From an uncultured Bacteroides sp. (GTDB taxonomy: Bacteria > Bacteroidota > Bacteroidia > Bacteroidales > Bacteroidaceae), in assembly GCA_948847595.1 (NCBI GenBank), contig CAQOGY010000003.1, positions 62,001 to 126,000 of the forward strand: 64,000 bases of DNA, read 5' to 3'. Shown here in pieces: positions 50,427 to 60,196 of the stretch; position 1 is the first letter of the stretch; each line of letters starts with the position of its first letter. The notes under the pieces were generated by a model. The model made no database searches, was not told the DNA's origin, and saw only the letters and a list, made by a program, of their open reading frames with translations. Both the position numbers and the translations under genes were made by a program.

Positions 50427-53039
50427 ATGAATCGACGATATTACTGTTTGTTTGTGCTCTTCTTTTGGGCTGTCCTAGTTCGGGCGGCAGCTTCGGAAGG
50501 TACGTTCAATATACTCTTCATCCAGTCTTATACTTCACAGACTCCTTGGCATAATGACCTTAATCAAGGTCTGGTGAAAGGTTTCAGGGAAAGTGGGGTG
50601 AAGGTGAATATTACGACAGAATATCTGGACGCTGATTTTTGGGCATTTAAGTCGGAGAAAGTGATAATGCACCGTTTCTGCGAACGCGCTCGTGAGCGGA
50701 AGACCGATTTGATTGTCACATCGGGCGATGAGGCTTTCTATACCCTTTTTGCCTGTGGAGATTCGTTGCCGTTGCAAGTTCCGGTCGTGTTTTTCGGTAT
50801 TAAGTATCCTGATGAGAAGCTCCTTACCGCTCACCCCAATGTCTGTGGCTTCACGGCTAATCCCGATTTTGATATTATCATGCGTCATGCGCAAAAAATA
50901 TTTCCTCAACGCAAAGAGGTTATTTGCGTGATAGACAATAGCTTTTTGAGTAATAAAGGTCTTGATGATTTTAAGGCGGAGTGGGAAATCTTCCGGCAAG
51001 ATAATCCCGACTATGATATGAAAGTCTATAACACCCAGAATCAGACTACGAGCCATATCATTTCAGCTATCTGTTATCCCCGTAATAGTTACGGACGCTT
51101 TGTCATTGCTCCCAAGTGGTCACCTTTCCTTTCATTTGTGGGTAAAAACTCCAAAGCCCCTGTGTTCTCCACTCAGAATGTAGGACTAACAAATGGGGTA
51201 TTCTGCGCCTATGATAGTGATGCCTATACTTCAGCATTGGCAGCAGGGCAAAGAGCTTCCAAAGTCTTGAAAGGGACTTCCCCGTTGAAACTGGGAGTGA
51301 CAGAAGCCGGACAAGGATTTATATACGACTACAAGCAATTGGAGTTTTTCCATATCGAGCCTGACAAGGCAAGTGCTGTCGGTGGAATCATTGTCAATGA
51401 GCCTTATTGGGAAAAATATAAATTCCTTTTTATCCTTCTCTATCCGTCCATCCTTGCGCTGTTGATAGCATCTATCGTATGGTTGATGCGCGCCAACCGC
51501 CGCGAATCCAAACGGCGGATGCAGGCTCAAACCCGCCTGTTGGTGCAAAACAAACTGGTAGAGCAGCGTAATGAATTTGATAATGTCTTCCACTCCATCC
51601 GTGATGGTGTGATAACCTATGACACGGATTTGCATATCCATTTCACGAACCGTTCTCTGTTGAAAATGCTTCATCTGCCGTATGAGGCGGGCGGTCGTTT
51701 TTATGAGGGAATGATGGCAGGCAGTATTTTCAATATCTACAATGAGGGGCAGGACATCCTTCATAAGATGCTGAAACGGGTAGCCCGTACGGGAGAAAGC
51801 GTACAGATACCTCAAGGTTCTTTTATGAAAGAAGTGCACAGTGACAATTACTTCCCTGTATCCGGAGAAATCGTTCCCATTCATTCGAAAGGCGGAATTA
51901 CGGGCATGGCTCTTTCCGCACGCAACATTTCAGATGAAGAAATACAGAAGCGCTTCTTTGATATGGCACTGGATGAAAGTTCCATATATCCGTGGCAGTT
52001 TGACATGAAAACCAACTGCTTTATTTTCCCGCAAGGTTTCCTTGTACGGATGGGATATGACGAATCGGTCACTATTATCTCTCGTGAGGAAATGAACCGT
52101 ACCATCCATCCGGATGATTTGAAAGAAATAATTCCGCAATTTGATAAAGCACTGACGGGAGAGAACAAGACTCTCCGTATGAATTTCCGCCAGCGGAAAG
52201 CGGATGGGGAATATGAGTGGTGGGAATACCGCTTTTCCACTATTGATGGTTTGACACAGGATTCATTATACAGTATATTAGGCGTATGTCAAAGTATCCA
52301 ACGATATAAGACAGTCGAGCAGGAAATGAGAGAAGCACGTGACAAAGCCCTTCAGGCAGACAAACTGAAATCTGCCTTCCTTGCCAATATGAGCCACGAA
52401 ATCCGTACTCCGTTGAACGCTATCGTAGGATTCTCCGATTTATTGAGTGATACGAGCGGATTCACGGAAGAAGAAATCTCCCAGTTTATTGCGACTATTA
52501 ATAAGAATTGCAGTTTGCTGCTGGCGTTGATTAACGACATTCTTGACCTGTCCCGTATCGAATCGGGCACTATGGAATTCGCGTTTGCAGAACATAACTT
52601 ACCTTTACTGCTGAAGACCGTTCACGATTCGCAACAACTGAATATGCCTTCGGGAGTAGAACTGGTGGTGCGTATGCCCGAAGGTGATAAGAAATATCTG
52701 AGGACAGACAATGTCCGTCTGCAACAGGTGGTAAACAACCTGATTAATAATGCCGCTAAGTTTACTAGCAGCGGATTCATTACCTTCGGCTACGAAGAAG
52801 ATGAAGAACCCGGATACACCCGTATCTTTGTAGAAGATACCGGAGTCGGCATCTCGGAAGAGGGCATCCGCCATATCTTCGAACGATTCTATAAAGTCGA
52901 TAACTTTACGCAAGGGGCAGGACTGGGATTGAGTATCTGTCAGACTATTATCGAACGCTTGAGAGGAAGCATCTCCGTGACTTCCGAAGTGGGCAAGGGC
53001 ACTCGTTTCACCGTACGCCTTCCCAATTATTGCGAATAG
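50427..53039 (+). CDS. Membrane histidine kinase with periplasmic binding-protein-like sensor
   Basis: ATG 50427 is preferred to the in-frame TTG at 50421; the product is 870 aa. Order: signal/anchor, a periplasmic ABC-substrate-binding-like domain (about 25-310, FIQSYTSQTPWHNDL, DLIVTSGDEAFYTLF), one membrane segment (about 333-355), PAS regions (about 385-500 and 510-635), then HisKA with H657 in ANMSHEIRTPLN and HATPase with VNNLINNAAKF and GAGLGLSI. There is no receiver domain. A ligand seen in the periplasm probably sets kinase activity; its response regulator may be the one encoded at 54745. Confidence 0.9.
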   Translation: MNRRYYCLFVLFFWAVLVRAAASEGTFNILFIQSYTSQTPWHNDLNQGLVKGFRESGVKVNITTEYLDADFWAFKSEKVIMHRFCERARERKTDLIVTSGDEAFYTLFACGDSLPLQVPVVFFGIKYPDEKLLTAHPNVCGFTANPDFDIIMRHAQKIFPQRKEVICVIDNSFLSNKGLDDFKAEWEIFRQDNPDYDMKVYNTQNQTTSHIISAICYPRNSYGRFVIAPKWSPFLSFVGKNSKAPVFSTQNVGLTNGVFCAYDSDAYTSALAAGQRASKVLKGTSPLKLGVTEAGQGFIYDYKQLEFFHIEPDKASAVGGIIVNEPYWEKYKFLFILLYPSILALLIASIVWLMRANRRESKRRMQAQTRLLVQNKLVEQRNEFDNVFHSIRDGVITYDTDLHIHFTNRSLLKMLHLPYEAGGRFYEGMMAGSIFNIYNEGQDILHKMLKRVARTGESVQIPQGSFMKEVHSDNYFPVSGEIVPIHSKGGITGMALSARNISDEEIQKRFFDMALDESSIYPWQFDMKTNCFIFPQGFLVRMGYDESVTIISREEMNRTIHPDDLKEIIPQFDKALTGENKTLRMNFRQRKADGEYEWWEYRFSTIDGLTQDSLYSILGVCQSIQRYKTVEQEMREARDKALQADKLKSAFLANMSHEIRTPLNAIVGFSDLLSDTSGFTEEEISQFIATINKNCSLLLALINDILDLSRIESGTMEFAFAEHNLPLLLKTVHDSQQLNMPSGVELVVRMPEGDKKYLRTDNVRLQQVVNNLINNAAKFTSSGFITFGYEEDEEPGYTRIFVEDTGVGISEEGIRHIFERFYKVDNFTQGAGLGLSICQTIIERLRGSISVTSEVGKGTRFTVRLPNYCE

Positions 53040-53063
53040 AAGCGAACGTCCGCTTTTGCGCAT

Positions 53064-53094
53064 AGTGTCCGAAAACGGACACTCTCCTTATTTT
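53064..53094 (+). terminator. Intrinsic terminator after the sensor kinase gene
   Basis: AGTGTCCG (53064-53071) pairs with CGGACACT (53076-53083) around AAAA, followed by CTCCTTATTTTA. The stem shares TGTCC with the terminator at 45656. Confidence 0.75.
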
Positions 53095-53126
53095 ATAACC
53101 GATTGAAAATAAATGCTTTATTCTTT

Positions 53127-53142
53127 TGGCACATCGTTTGAT
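53127..53142 (+). promoter_or_regulatory. Sigma-54-like promoter upstream of the TolC gene
   Basis: TGGCAC-ATCGT-TTGA (53127-53141) matches the sigma-54 pattern TGGCAC-N5-TTGC with one mismatch and the correct spacing, 30 bp before the TolC ATG. It is the better of the two sigma-54-like sites in this cluster. Confidence 0.65.
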
Positions 53143-53170
53143 TCTCCTTTAGTGGAAAATACTGTGCATA

Positions 53171-54649
53171 ATGAAAAAGAAAAGTATATTAGTAGCTCTT
53201 GCCGCTGCCTGTCTTCCATGGACATTGTCGGCACAGAAAGAAAGGGAGATAACCTTAAATGAAGCCATCGCAATGGCACGTTCACAATCCGTCGATGCGG
53301 CTGTTGCCTTGAATGAACTGAAAACCGCCTATTGGGAATACCGAACCTTTCGCGCCGACCTTCTGCCGGAAGTCAACCTTACCGGTACTTTACCCAATTA
53401 CAATAAGTCATACAGTTCTTATCAGAATTCAGACGGCTCTTATGGCTTTGTCCGCAACAACACATTGGGACTTACCGGAGACATCTCCATCGACCAAAAC
53501 ATTTGGCTGACAGGCGGTAAACTCTCGCTGACTTCTTCTCTCGACTATATCACCCAGTTGGGCGGAGACAACGACCGCCATTTCATGTCTATCCCCATAG
53601 CCCTGAAACTAACGCAACCCATCTTCGGAGTGAACAACATCAAGTGGAACAGACGCATCGAACCGGTACGTTACGCGGAAGCGAAAGCTGCCTTTATCAC
53701 AGCCACCGAAGAAGTGACGATGCGCGCCATTACCTATTACTTTAATCTCCTGCTGGCAAGAGAAAACTTAGGCACTGCCAAGCAAAATCAGAAGAATGCC
53801 GACCACCTCTACGAAGTAGCCCTTGCCAAACGTAAAATGGGACAGATTTCCGAAAACGAACTCCTGCAACTCAAACTTTCCGCCTTGAACGCAAAGGCAG
53901 CTCTGACAGAAGCGGAAAGCGACCTCAACGCCAAAATGTTCCAACTTCGCGCCTTCCTTGGAGTCGGAGAAGATGAGATACTCAGCCCTGTCATTCCCGA
54001 TGCCGTAGACGGCTCAAAGATGGAGTACAATATGGTACTGAATAAAGCACTGGAACGCAACTCATTTGCACAGAATATCCGTCGCCGCCAGTTGGAAGCC
54101 GACTATGAAGTAGCTACGGCACGTGGCAACCTGCGTAGCATCGACCTCTTTGCCAGTGTAGGATATACCGGAGAAAACCGCAATTTCTCCGCCGTTTACA
54201 GAAACCTGCAAGATAACCAGATAGTGCAGGTAGGCGTTAAAATACCCATTTTGGATTGGGGGAAACGACGCGGCAAGGTACGTGTAGCCAAGAGCAACCG
54301 GGATGTAGTGCTTTCGAAGATTCGTCAGGAAGAGATAAATTTCAATCAGGACATCTTCTTGCTCGTGGAGCATTTTAATAATCAGGCACAACAGTTATCC
54401 ATTGCCAAGGAAGCCGACACCATTGCCCAACAACGCTATAAGACCAGTATTGAAACCTTCCTGATAGGTAAAATCAATACCCTCGACCTGAACGACGCGC
54501 AAAACTCAAAGGATGCAGCCAGGCAAAAACACATTTCCGAACTCTATTATTATTGGTATTATTTTTATCAGATCCGTAGCCTGACGCTTTGGGATTTCCG
54601 TACCAATACCGAACTGGAAGCCGATTTTGATGAAATCATACGGCAATAA
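53171..54649 (+). CDS. TolC-family outer-membrane efflux protein
   Basis: The 492-aa protein has a signal peptide ending near LSAQ, then the paired long helical repeats of the outer-membrane factor fold (ITLNEAIAMARSQSVD; AEAKAAFITATEEVTMRAIT; LAREN..AKQNQKNADHLYEVALAKRK) duplicated in the second half (FLIGKINTLDLNDAQNSK). As a trimer it forms the exit duct for the adaptor and permeases upstream. It has its own sigma-54-like promoter, and the two-component genes follow. Confidence 0.93.
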   Translation: MKKKSILVALAAACLPWTLSAQKEREITLNEAIAMARSQSVDAAVALNELKTAYWEYRTFRADLLPEVNLTGTLPNYNKSYSSYQNSDGSYGFVRNNTLGLTGDISIDQNIWLTGGKLSLTSSLDYITQLGGDNDRHFMSIPIALKLTQPIFGVNNIKWNRRIEPVRYAEAKAAFITATEEVTMRAITYYFNLLLARENLGTAKQNQKNADHLYEVALAKRKMGQISENELLQLKLSALNAKAALTEAESDLNAKMFQLRAFLGVGEDEILSPVIPDAVDGSKMEYNMVLNKALERNSFAQNIRRRQLEADYEVATARGNLRSIDLFASVGYTGENRNFSAVYRNLQDNQIVQVGVKIPILDWGKRRGKVRVAKSNRDVVLSKIRQEEINFNQDIFLLVEHFNNQAQQLSIAKEADTIAQQRYKTSIETFLIGKINTLDLNDAQNSKDAARQKHISELYYYWYYFYQIRSLTLWDFRTNTELEADFDEIIRQ

Positions 54650-54684
54650 AAGCGATGAGAGCGATGCCGGCTGGTATTTTTTTG

Positions 54685-54692
54685 TAGCTTTG
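54685..54692 (+). promoter_or_regulatory. -7 element before the response regulator gene
   Basis: TAGCTTTG fits TAnnTTTG, 53 bp before the ATG at 54745, so the regulator-kinase pair can be made without sigma-54. Confidence 0.55.
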
Positions 54693-54744
54693 CATGATTG
54701 TAGACAGTAAGACGATACCTTTGATAAATAAAGAAACATGAACC

Positions 54745-56094
54745 ATGATTCTGATAATTGATGACGACAGCGCAGTGCGCTCTTCACTCAGCTTCATGCT
54801 GAAGCGTGCAGGATATGAGGCACAGGCAGTTCCCGACCCTCGGGAAGCTATGGACGTGGTACGCTCCGTAGCTCCTGACTTAATCCTGATGGATATGAAC
54901 TTCACCCTTTCCACAACAGGTGAAGAGGGGTTGACTCTGCTCAAACAAGTAAAGATATTCCGCCCCGATACTCCGGTAATATTGATGACCGCCTGGGGAA
55001 GTATCCAACTCGCCGTACAAGGAATGCAGGCGGGAGCTTTTGACTTCATCACAAAACCATGGAACAATGCCGCCCTGTTGCAGCGCATCGAAACAGCTTT
55101 GGAACTCTCGGCCACTCCCGGGGAAGCCACCCGGGAACAAAGTGATTCTTTCGACCGCAGCCACATCATCGGGCGCAGCCAGGGATTGACGGACGTATTG
55201 AATACCATTGCCCGCATCGCAAAGACCAACGCTTCCGTATTGATTACAGGCGAGAGCGGCACAGGCAAGGAACTCATAGCCGAAGCAATCCATATCAACA
55301 GCCAGCGTGCAAAGCACCCGTTTGTCAAAGTGAATTTGGGTGGAATCTCTCAAAGCCTGTTTGAAAGTGAAATGTTCGGGCATAAGAAAGGAGCTTTTAC
55401 CGACGCTTCCTCCGACCGTATCGGACGTTTCGAGATGGCGGACAAAGGAACTATCTTCCTGGATGAAATCGGTGACCTCGACCCATCCTGCCAGGTGAAA
55501 CTGTTGCGTGTCTTGCAAGACCAGACCTTTGAAGTGCTCGGCGACAGCCGCCCCCGCAAGACTGACATTCGCGTAGTCTCTGCCACCAACGCCGACCTGC
55601 GTAAAATGGTGGGCGAACGTTCTTTCCGCGAAGACCTGTTCTACCGTATCAACCTGATAACAGTAAAACTGCCTGCCTTGCGCGAACGCCGCGAGGATAT
55701 CCCGCTACTGGCACGTCACTTTGCCGACCGCCAGGCCGCAGCCAACGGATTACCTCACACCGACTTCTCCGCCGACGCCATGCAATTCTTGAGCCGTCTG
55801 CCTTTCCCCGGAAATATCCGTGAATTGAAGAACCTGGTAGAGCGTACCATACTGGTAAGCGGTAAACCCATCCTCGACGCTTCCGATTTCGATGCCCAAT
55901 ACATCCGCCACGATGATGCAAGGGCAGCCGAAGGCATGTCTTTGGCCGGCATGACCCTGGATGAAATAGAACGTCAAACTATTCTTCAGGCTTTGGAACG
56001 TTATAAAGGAAATTTGAGCCAGGTAGCTACGGCGCTCGGTATCAGCCGCGCCGCTCTCTACCGCCGTCTTGAGAAATATAATATAGCTGTGTAA
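54745..56094 (+). CDS. NtrC-family sigma-54-dependent response regulator
   Basis: The 449-aa protein has a receiver domain with the phosphoacceptor D50 (DLILMDMNF) and acidic D6-D8, a sigma-54 AAA+ domain with Walker A GESGTGKE, the sigma-54-contact loop as GAFTDA (the usual consensus is GAFTGA), Walker B FLDEIGDL and an arginine-finger region, then a Fis-type helix-turn-helix (GNLSQVATALGISRAALYRRL). It would open sigma-54 promoters such as those at 45720 and 53127. The kinase gene follows 45 bp later. Confidence 0.95.
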   Translation: MILIIDDDSAVRSSLSFMLKRAGYEAQAVPDPREAMDVVRSVAPDLILMDMNFTLSTTGEEGLTLLKQVKIFRPDTPVILMTAWGSIQLAVQGMQAGAFDFITKPWNNAALLQRIETALELSATPGEATREQSDSFDRSHIIGRSQGLTDVLNTIARIAKTNASVLITGESGTGKELIAEAIHINSQRAKHPFVKVNLGGISQSLFESEMFGHKKGAFTDASSDRIGRFEMADKGTIFLDEIGDLDPSCQVKLLRVLQDQTFEVLGDSRPRKTDIRVVSATNADLRKMVGERSFREDLFYRINLITVKLPALRERREDIPLLARHFADRQAAANGLPHTDFSADAMQFLSRLPFPGNIRELKNLVERTILVSGKPILDASDFDAQYIRHDDARAAEGMSLAGMTLDEIERQTILQALERYKGNLSQVATALGISRAALYRRLEKYNIAV

Positions 56095-56139
56095 TCCGTG
56101 CCTGATAATATAAAATCAAATCATTAAACACAGATAAAC

Positions 56140-57432
56140 GTGCGTATAAAAGGATTCTTTTACATACTAGTCTTTCTGTTGCTGGCATTGGGTGGAGTGT
56201 TGCTCTACCTTTCCAGTCAACTGAACACCACCTTCTTCTACATAGGAGAGGGGCTGATACTTTTCATCCTTATTTATCTGACGTTTTTCTATCGTAAGCT
56301 CGTTAAGCCGTTGAATACCATCGGCAGCGGTATGGAACTGCTGCGTGAACAAGACTTCAGCAGCCGTCTCAGCCCGGTGGGACAGTACGAAGCCGACCGT
56401 GTCGTGAATATTTTCAACCGTATGATGGAGCAACTCAAGAACGAACGTCTCCGCCTGCGTGAACAGAATCACTTCCTTGACTTGCTGATTAAAGCCTCTC
56501 CGATGGGAGTCATTATCACCACCCTCGACGATGACCTCTCCGAACTGAACCCGATGGCGTTGAGAATGCTAGGCGTCAGTCCGGAAAACGTACTAGGCAA
56601 GAAGATGAAAGAAATCGACTCACCACTGGCAAGAGAACTGGTGAACATTCCGAAAGGCGAGACAGTAACCGTCCGCCTGAACGACTCGAACATCTACCGC
56701 TGCACCCATTCTTCCTTTATCGACCGTGGATTCCAGCATCCTTTCTTCCTGGTAGAAAGCCTGACGGACGAAGTGATGAAAGCCGAAAAGAAAGCCTATG
56801 AGAAAGTAATCCGCATGATAGCCCACGAAGTGAACAACACGACCGCCGGCATCACTTCTACACTGGACACCGTAGAACAAGCCCTTTCCAGTGAAGAAGG
56901 CATGGACGACATCTGCGACGTGATGCGCGTATGCACCGACCGCTGTTTCTCCATGAGCCGTTTCATCACCCGCTTCGCTGATGTGGTGAAGATACCCGAA
57001 CCCACCGTCTCACGTGCCAATCTGAACGATCTCGTCTTCACCTGCAAACGCTTTATGGAAGGAATGTGCAACGACCGCTGTATCAAGCTCTGTATGGAAA
57101 TAGACGAAACCCTGAAAGACGTAATGTTGGACTCCTCCCTGTTTGAACAGGTACTTGTGAACATCATCAAGAACGCTGCCGAAAGCATAGAAACCGATGG
57201 TGAAATCATTATCCGCACCCTGTCTCCCGCCACTATCGAAGTGACGGACAACGGCAAAGGAATCAGCAAGGAAACGGAAGCGAAGCTATTCAGCCCCTTC
57301 TTCTCAACCAAACCGAACGGGCAGGGCATCGGGCTTATCTTTATCCGCGAAGTCCTGATGCGCCACGGATGCACCTTCTCCTTGCGGACTTATGCCGACG
57401 GATTGACCAAATTTCGGATTATTTTTCCTTAA
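56140..57432 (+). CDS. Membrane histidine kinase (NtrB-like partner)
   Basis: The frame starts with GTG 56140; the product is 430 aa. Two membrane segments (about 5-25 and 29-50) flank almost no periplasmic loop, so the signal is probably from the membrane or cytosol. Then follow HAMP-like and PAS regions (about 50-210), a phosphoacceptor H229 in MIAHEVNN and HATPase with NIIKNAAES, VTDNGKGIS and GQGIGL. The HEVNN box and linkage to an NtrC-type regulator are typical of NtrB-like kinases. Confidence 0.92.
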   Translation: MRIKGFFYILVFLLLALGGVLLYLSSQLNTTFFYIGEGLILFILIYLTFFYRKLVKPLNTIGSGMELLREQDFSSRLSPVGQYEADRVVNIFNRMMEQLKNERLRLREQNHFLDLLIKASPMGVIITTLDDDLSELNPMALRMLGVSPENVLGKKMKEIDSPLARELVNIPKGETVTVRLNDSNIYRCTHSSFIDRGFQHPFFLVESLTDEVMKAEKKAYEKVIRMIAHEVNNTTAGITSTLDTVEQALSSEEGMDDICDVMRVCTDRCFSMSRFITRFADVVKIPEPTVSRANLNDLVFTCKRFMEGMCNDRCIKLCMEIDETLKDVMLDSSLFEQVLVNIIKNAAESIETDGEIIIRTLSPATIEVTDNGKGISKETEAKLFSPFFSTKPNGQGIGLIFIREVLMRHGCTFSLRTYADGLTKFRIIFP

Positions 57433-57492
57433 TTGTGTCAAATAAGAACAGTTCTTCCGTCAAATAGACCTTTTTTTATCCTCAAATCCCCG

Positions 57493-57500
57493 TACCTTTG
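57493..57500 (+). promoter_or_regulatory. -7 element for the DUF5686 gene
   Basis: TACCTTTG fits TAnnTTTG, 30 bp before the ATG at 57530; a T-rich -33 region lies near 57469-57477. Confidence 0.6.
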
Positions 57501-57529
57501 CCCCGCTCAATTCAATAGGATATAAAGGT

Positions 57530-60088
57530 ATGAGATTAATGATGAAAGGTATATCGACGTTCTTTCTTTTATTGGCTATCAGTATTATTCCGCTTAGTGC
57601 ACAACAATATGTGATACAAGGCGTGGTGACTGATTCTCTGACAAAAGAACCCCTGCCTTATGCATCTGTACGTCTGAAAGACACGACCGAGGGAACTACT
57701 ACCGGAAGCGACGGACGCTTTTATTTCAAGACCAACCGTTCCGAAGCAGTACTTGTGATTTCTGTTATCGGCTACAATGACGACAGCCGGAAAATCCATC
57801 CTGCCCGTAACGCATCCTACAAAGTGGCGCTTTCTCCTACTTCGTATGACCTCTCCGAAGTGGTGGTGAAACCCAAGCGCGAACACTACCGGAAGAAAGA
57901 CAATCCCGCCGTGGAGTTTGTCCGCCGGATGATTGAAAGCCGCGACAACCATTCCCCTTACGAGAAAGACTTCTGGCAGCGCGAACGTTACGAAAAGACC
58001 ACCTTCGCATTGAACAACTTCGACGAAGAGAAACAGAAGAAATGGCTGTACCGCAAATTTGACTTCCTCACCGAATACGTAGACACCTCTGCCGTCACCG
58101 GCAAACCAATCCTGACCGTATCAGCCCGCGAACTGCTCGCGACGGACTATTACCGGAAATCCCCCCGTTCGGAAAAACAATGGGTGAAAGGACGCAAACA
58201 GGCAGGTGTGGACGAATTTCTCTCCAAGCAGGGAATGCAGGCTGCCATCAACGAAGTCTTCAAGGACGTGGATATTTACGAAAACAACATCTCCCTGTTT
58301 ACTAATAAGTTTGTCAGCCCCCTGTCCCGTATCGGTACGGGATTCTATAAATACTACCTGATGGATACGTTGCAGATTGCCGGTGAGCCTTGTGTAGACC
58401 TTGCCTTCACTCCCTTTAATTCCGAATCCTTCGGCTTTAACGGGCATCTCTATGTCACGCTCGACTCTACCTACTTTGTCAAACGCGCCGTATTCAACTT
58501 CCCGAAAAAGATAAACCTGAACTTTGTGGATTATATGTTGCTCGAACAGGAATTTAAACGTGCCGAAGACGGTACGCGCCTGCTCGACCACGAAAGCATC
58601 ACAGTTGAATTTAAACTGACCGAAGGACAAGACGGTATCTTTGCCCGTCGCGTGGCGGATTACAGCAACTATACTTTCACGCCTACCGCCGAAGCGGACA
58701 AAGCCTTCACCAAACCCGAACGTATCATCGAAGAGACGGAAGCCCTGGCACGTCCTGAATCCTTTTGGGCGGAGAACCGTCCGCAATCTGCCATCTCCCG
58801 ACAGGAGAACTCCGTAGACCGGCTGATGGCACAACTACGCGGCTATCCGGTGTACTACTGGACAGAGAAAGTGCTTTCCATCCTCTTTACCGGATATATC
58901 CCCACGTCCAAGGAAGCCCCTCTGTTCTATATCGGGCCGATGAATGCCACCGTCAGCGGCAACACACTGGAAGGCGTCCGTATCCGTGCCGGAGGTATGA
59001 CTACCGCCTGGCTCAATCCGCACTTGTTTGCCAAAGGCTATATCGCCTACGGTTTCAAGGACGAAAGGGTGAAAGGACTCGCGGAACTGGAATACTCCTT
59101 CAAGAAAAAGAAAGAATACGCCAATGAGTTCCCCATCCATTCACTGAAATTGCGTTACGAATCCGATGTCAACCAGTACGGGCAAAACTACCTGTACACG
59201 AGCAAAGACAACGTATTCCTCGCCCTCAAACGTGAGAAAGACGACCGTATCGGCTATACGCAACAAGCAGCGCTCACCTATACCAATGAGTTCTACTCCG
59301 GTTTTTCTTTCCAGGTGACGGCACGCAGACAAACGGATGAGTCAACCTATCTCATCCCGTTTCTGCTGAAACAGGGGGATACCTATACTCCGGTAAAAGA
59401 TTTTTCTACCAGTGCCGCAGAATTGAAACTGCGCTACGCCCCGAACGAGAAATTCTTCCAGACCCAATGGAACCGTTTCCCCGTATCCCTGGATGCTCCC
59501 GTGTTTACACTGTCGCATACCATCGCCGGGAAAGGAATACTGGGTAGTGACTATACATACAATCATACCGAAGCCGGTATTCAAAAGCGATTTTGGTTCT
59601 CCGCCTTCGGCTATACGGATGTGATATTGAAAGCAGGCAAAGTGTGGGATAAAGTACCGTTTCCGTTACTTATCATGCCCAATGCCAACCTTTCCTATAC
59701 CATCCAGCCCGAATCTTACTCATTAATGAACGCAATGGAGTTTATGAATGATGAGTACTTCTCATGGGATGTTACCTACTTTCTCAACGGATGGCTGTTC
59801 AATCGCGTCCCGTTGTTGAAAAAACTGAAATGGAGGGAAATAGTTTCCTGTCGTGGACTGTACGGACATTTGAGCGACAAGAACAATCCTGCATTCAGTG
59901 ATGATTTGTTCGCTTTTCCGATAGCAGACACCCGGACAATGGGAAAAACGCCTTACGTAGAAGCCGGAGTAGGTATTGAAAACATTTTCAAGGTGTTACG
60001 CTTGGACTACGTGTGGCGGCTTACTTATCGCGATTCACCCGGAATAGACAAATCCGGTTTGAGGATAAGTCTCCACATGACCTTTTAA
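57530..60088 (+). CDS. DUF5686 outer-membrane protein with carboxypeptidase-like N-terminal domain
   Basis: The 852-aa protein has a signal peptide ending PLSAQ, a carboxypeptidase-regulatory-like domain (about 28-112: GVVTDSLTKEPLPYASVRL, GTTTGSDGRFYF, SEVVVKPKREHYRKK), then the DUF5686 region, which is beta-rich and ends with a barrel-closing strand (SGLRISLHMTF). It has no TonB plug, so it is not a SusC-type transporter. The family is widespread in Bacteroidales with no defined role. ATG 57539 is also possible. Confidence 0.88.
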   Translation: MRLMMKGISTFFLLLAISIIPLSAQQYVIQGVVTDSLTKEPLPYASVRLKDTTEGTTTGSDGRFYFKTNRSEAVLVISVIGYNDDSRKIHPARNASYKVALSPTSYDLSEVVVKPKREHYRKKDNPAVEFVRRMIESRDNHSPYEKDFWQRERYEKTTFALNNFDEEKQKKWLYRKFDFLTEYVDTSAVTGKPILTVSARELLATDYYRKSPRSEKQWVKGRKQAGVDEFLSKQGMQAAINEVFKDVDIYENNISLFTNKFVSPLSRIGTGFYKYYLMDTLQIAGEPCVDLAFTPFNSESFGFNGHLYVTLDSTYFVKRAVFNFPKKINLNFVDYMLLEQEFKRAEDGTRLLDHESITVEFKLTEGQDGIFARRVADYSNYTFTPTAEADKAFTKPERIIEETEALARPESFWAENRPQSAISRQENSVDRLMAQLRGYPVYYWTEKVLSILFTGYIPTSKEAPLFYIGPMNATVSGNTLEGVRIRAGGMTTAWLNPHLFAKGYIAYGFKDERVKGLAELEYSFKKKKEYANEFPIHSLKLRYESDVNQYGQNYLYTSKDNVFLALKREKDDRIGYTQQAALTYTNEFYSGFSFQVTARRQTDESTYLIPFLLKQGDTYTPVKDFSTSAAELKLRYAPNEKFFQTQWNRFPVSLDAPVFTLSHTIAGKGILGSDYTYNHTEAGIQKRFWFSAFGYTDVILKAGKVWDKVPFPLLIMPNANLSYTIQPESYSLMNAMEFMNDEYFSWDVTYFLNGWLFNRVPLLKKLKWREIVSCRGLYGHLSDKNNPAFSDDLFAFPIADTRTMGKTPYVEAGVGIENIFKVLRLDYVWRLTYRDSPGIDKSGLRISLHMTF

Positions 60089-60196
60089 AAGTTAAATCCT
60101 GCTAATTGCAATGCTTATATAGCAAACAAAGCTCGTTTTAGTAATTAATTAATCTTATTTTTGCATCAATTTTAGTTTAATTTTAATAGAATAGAA

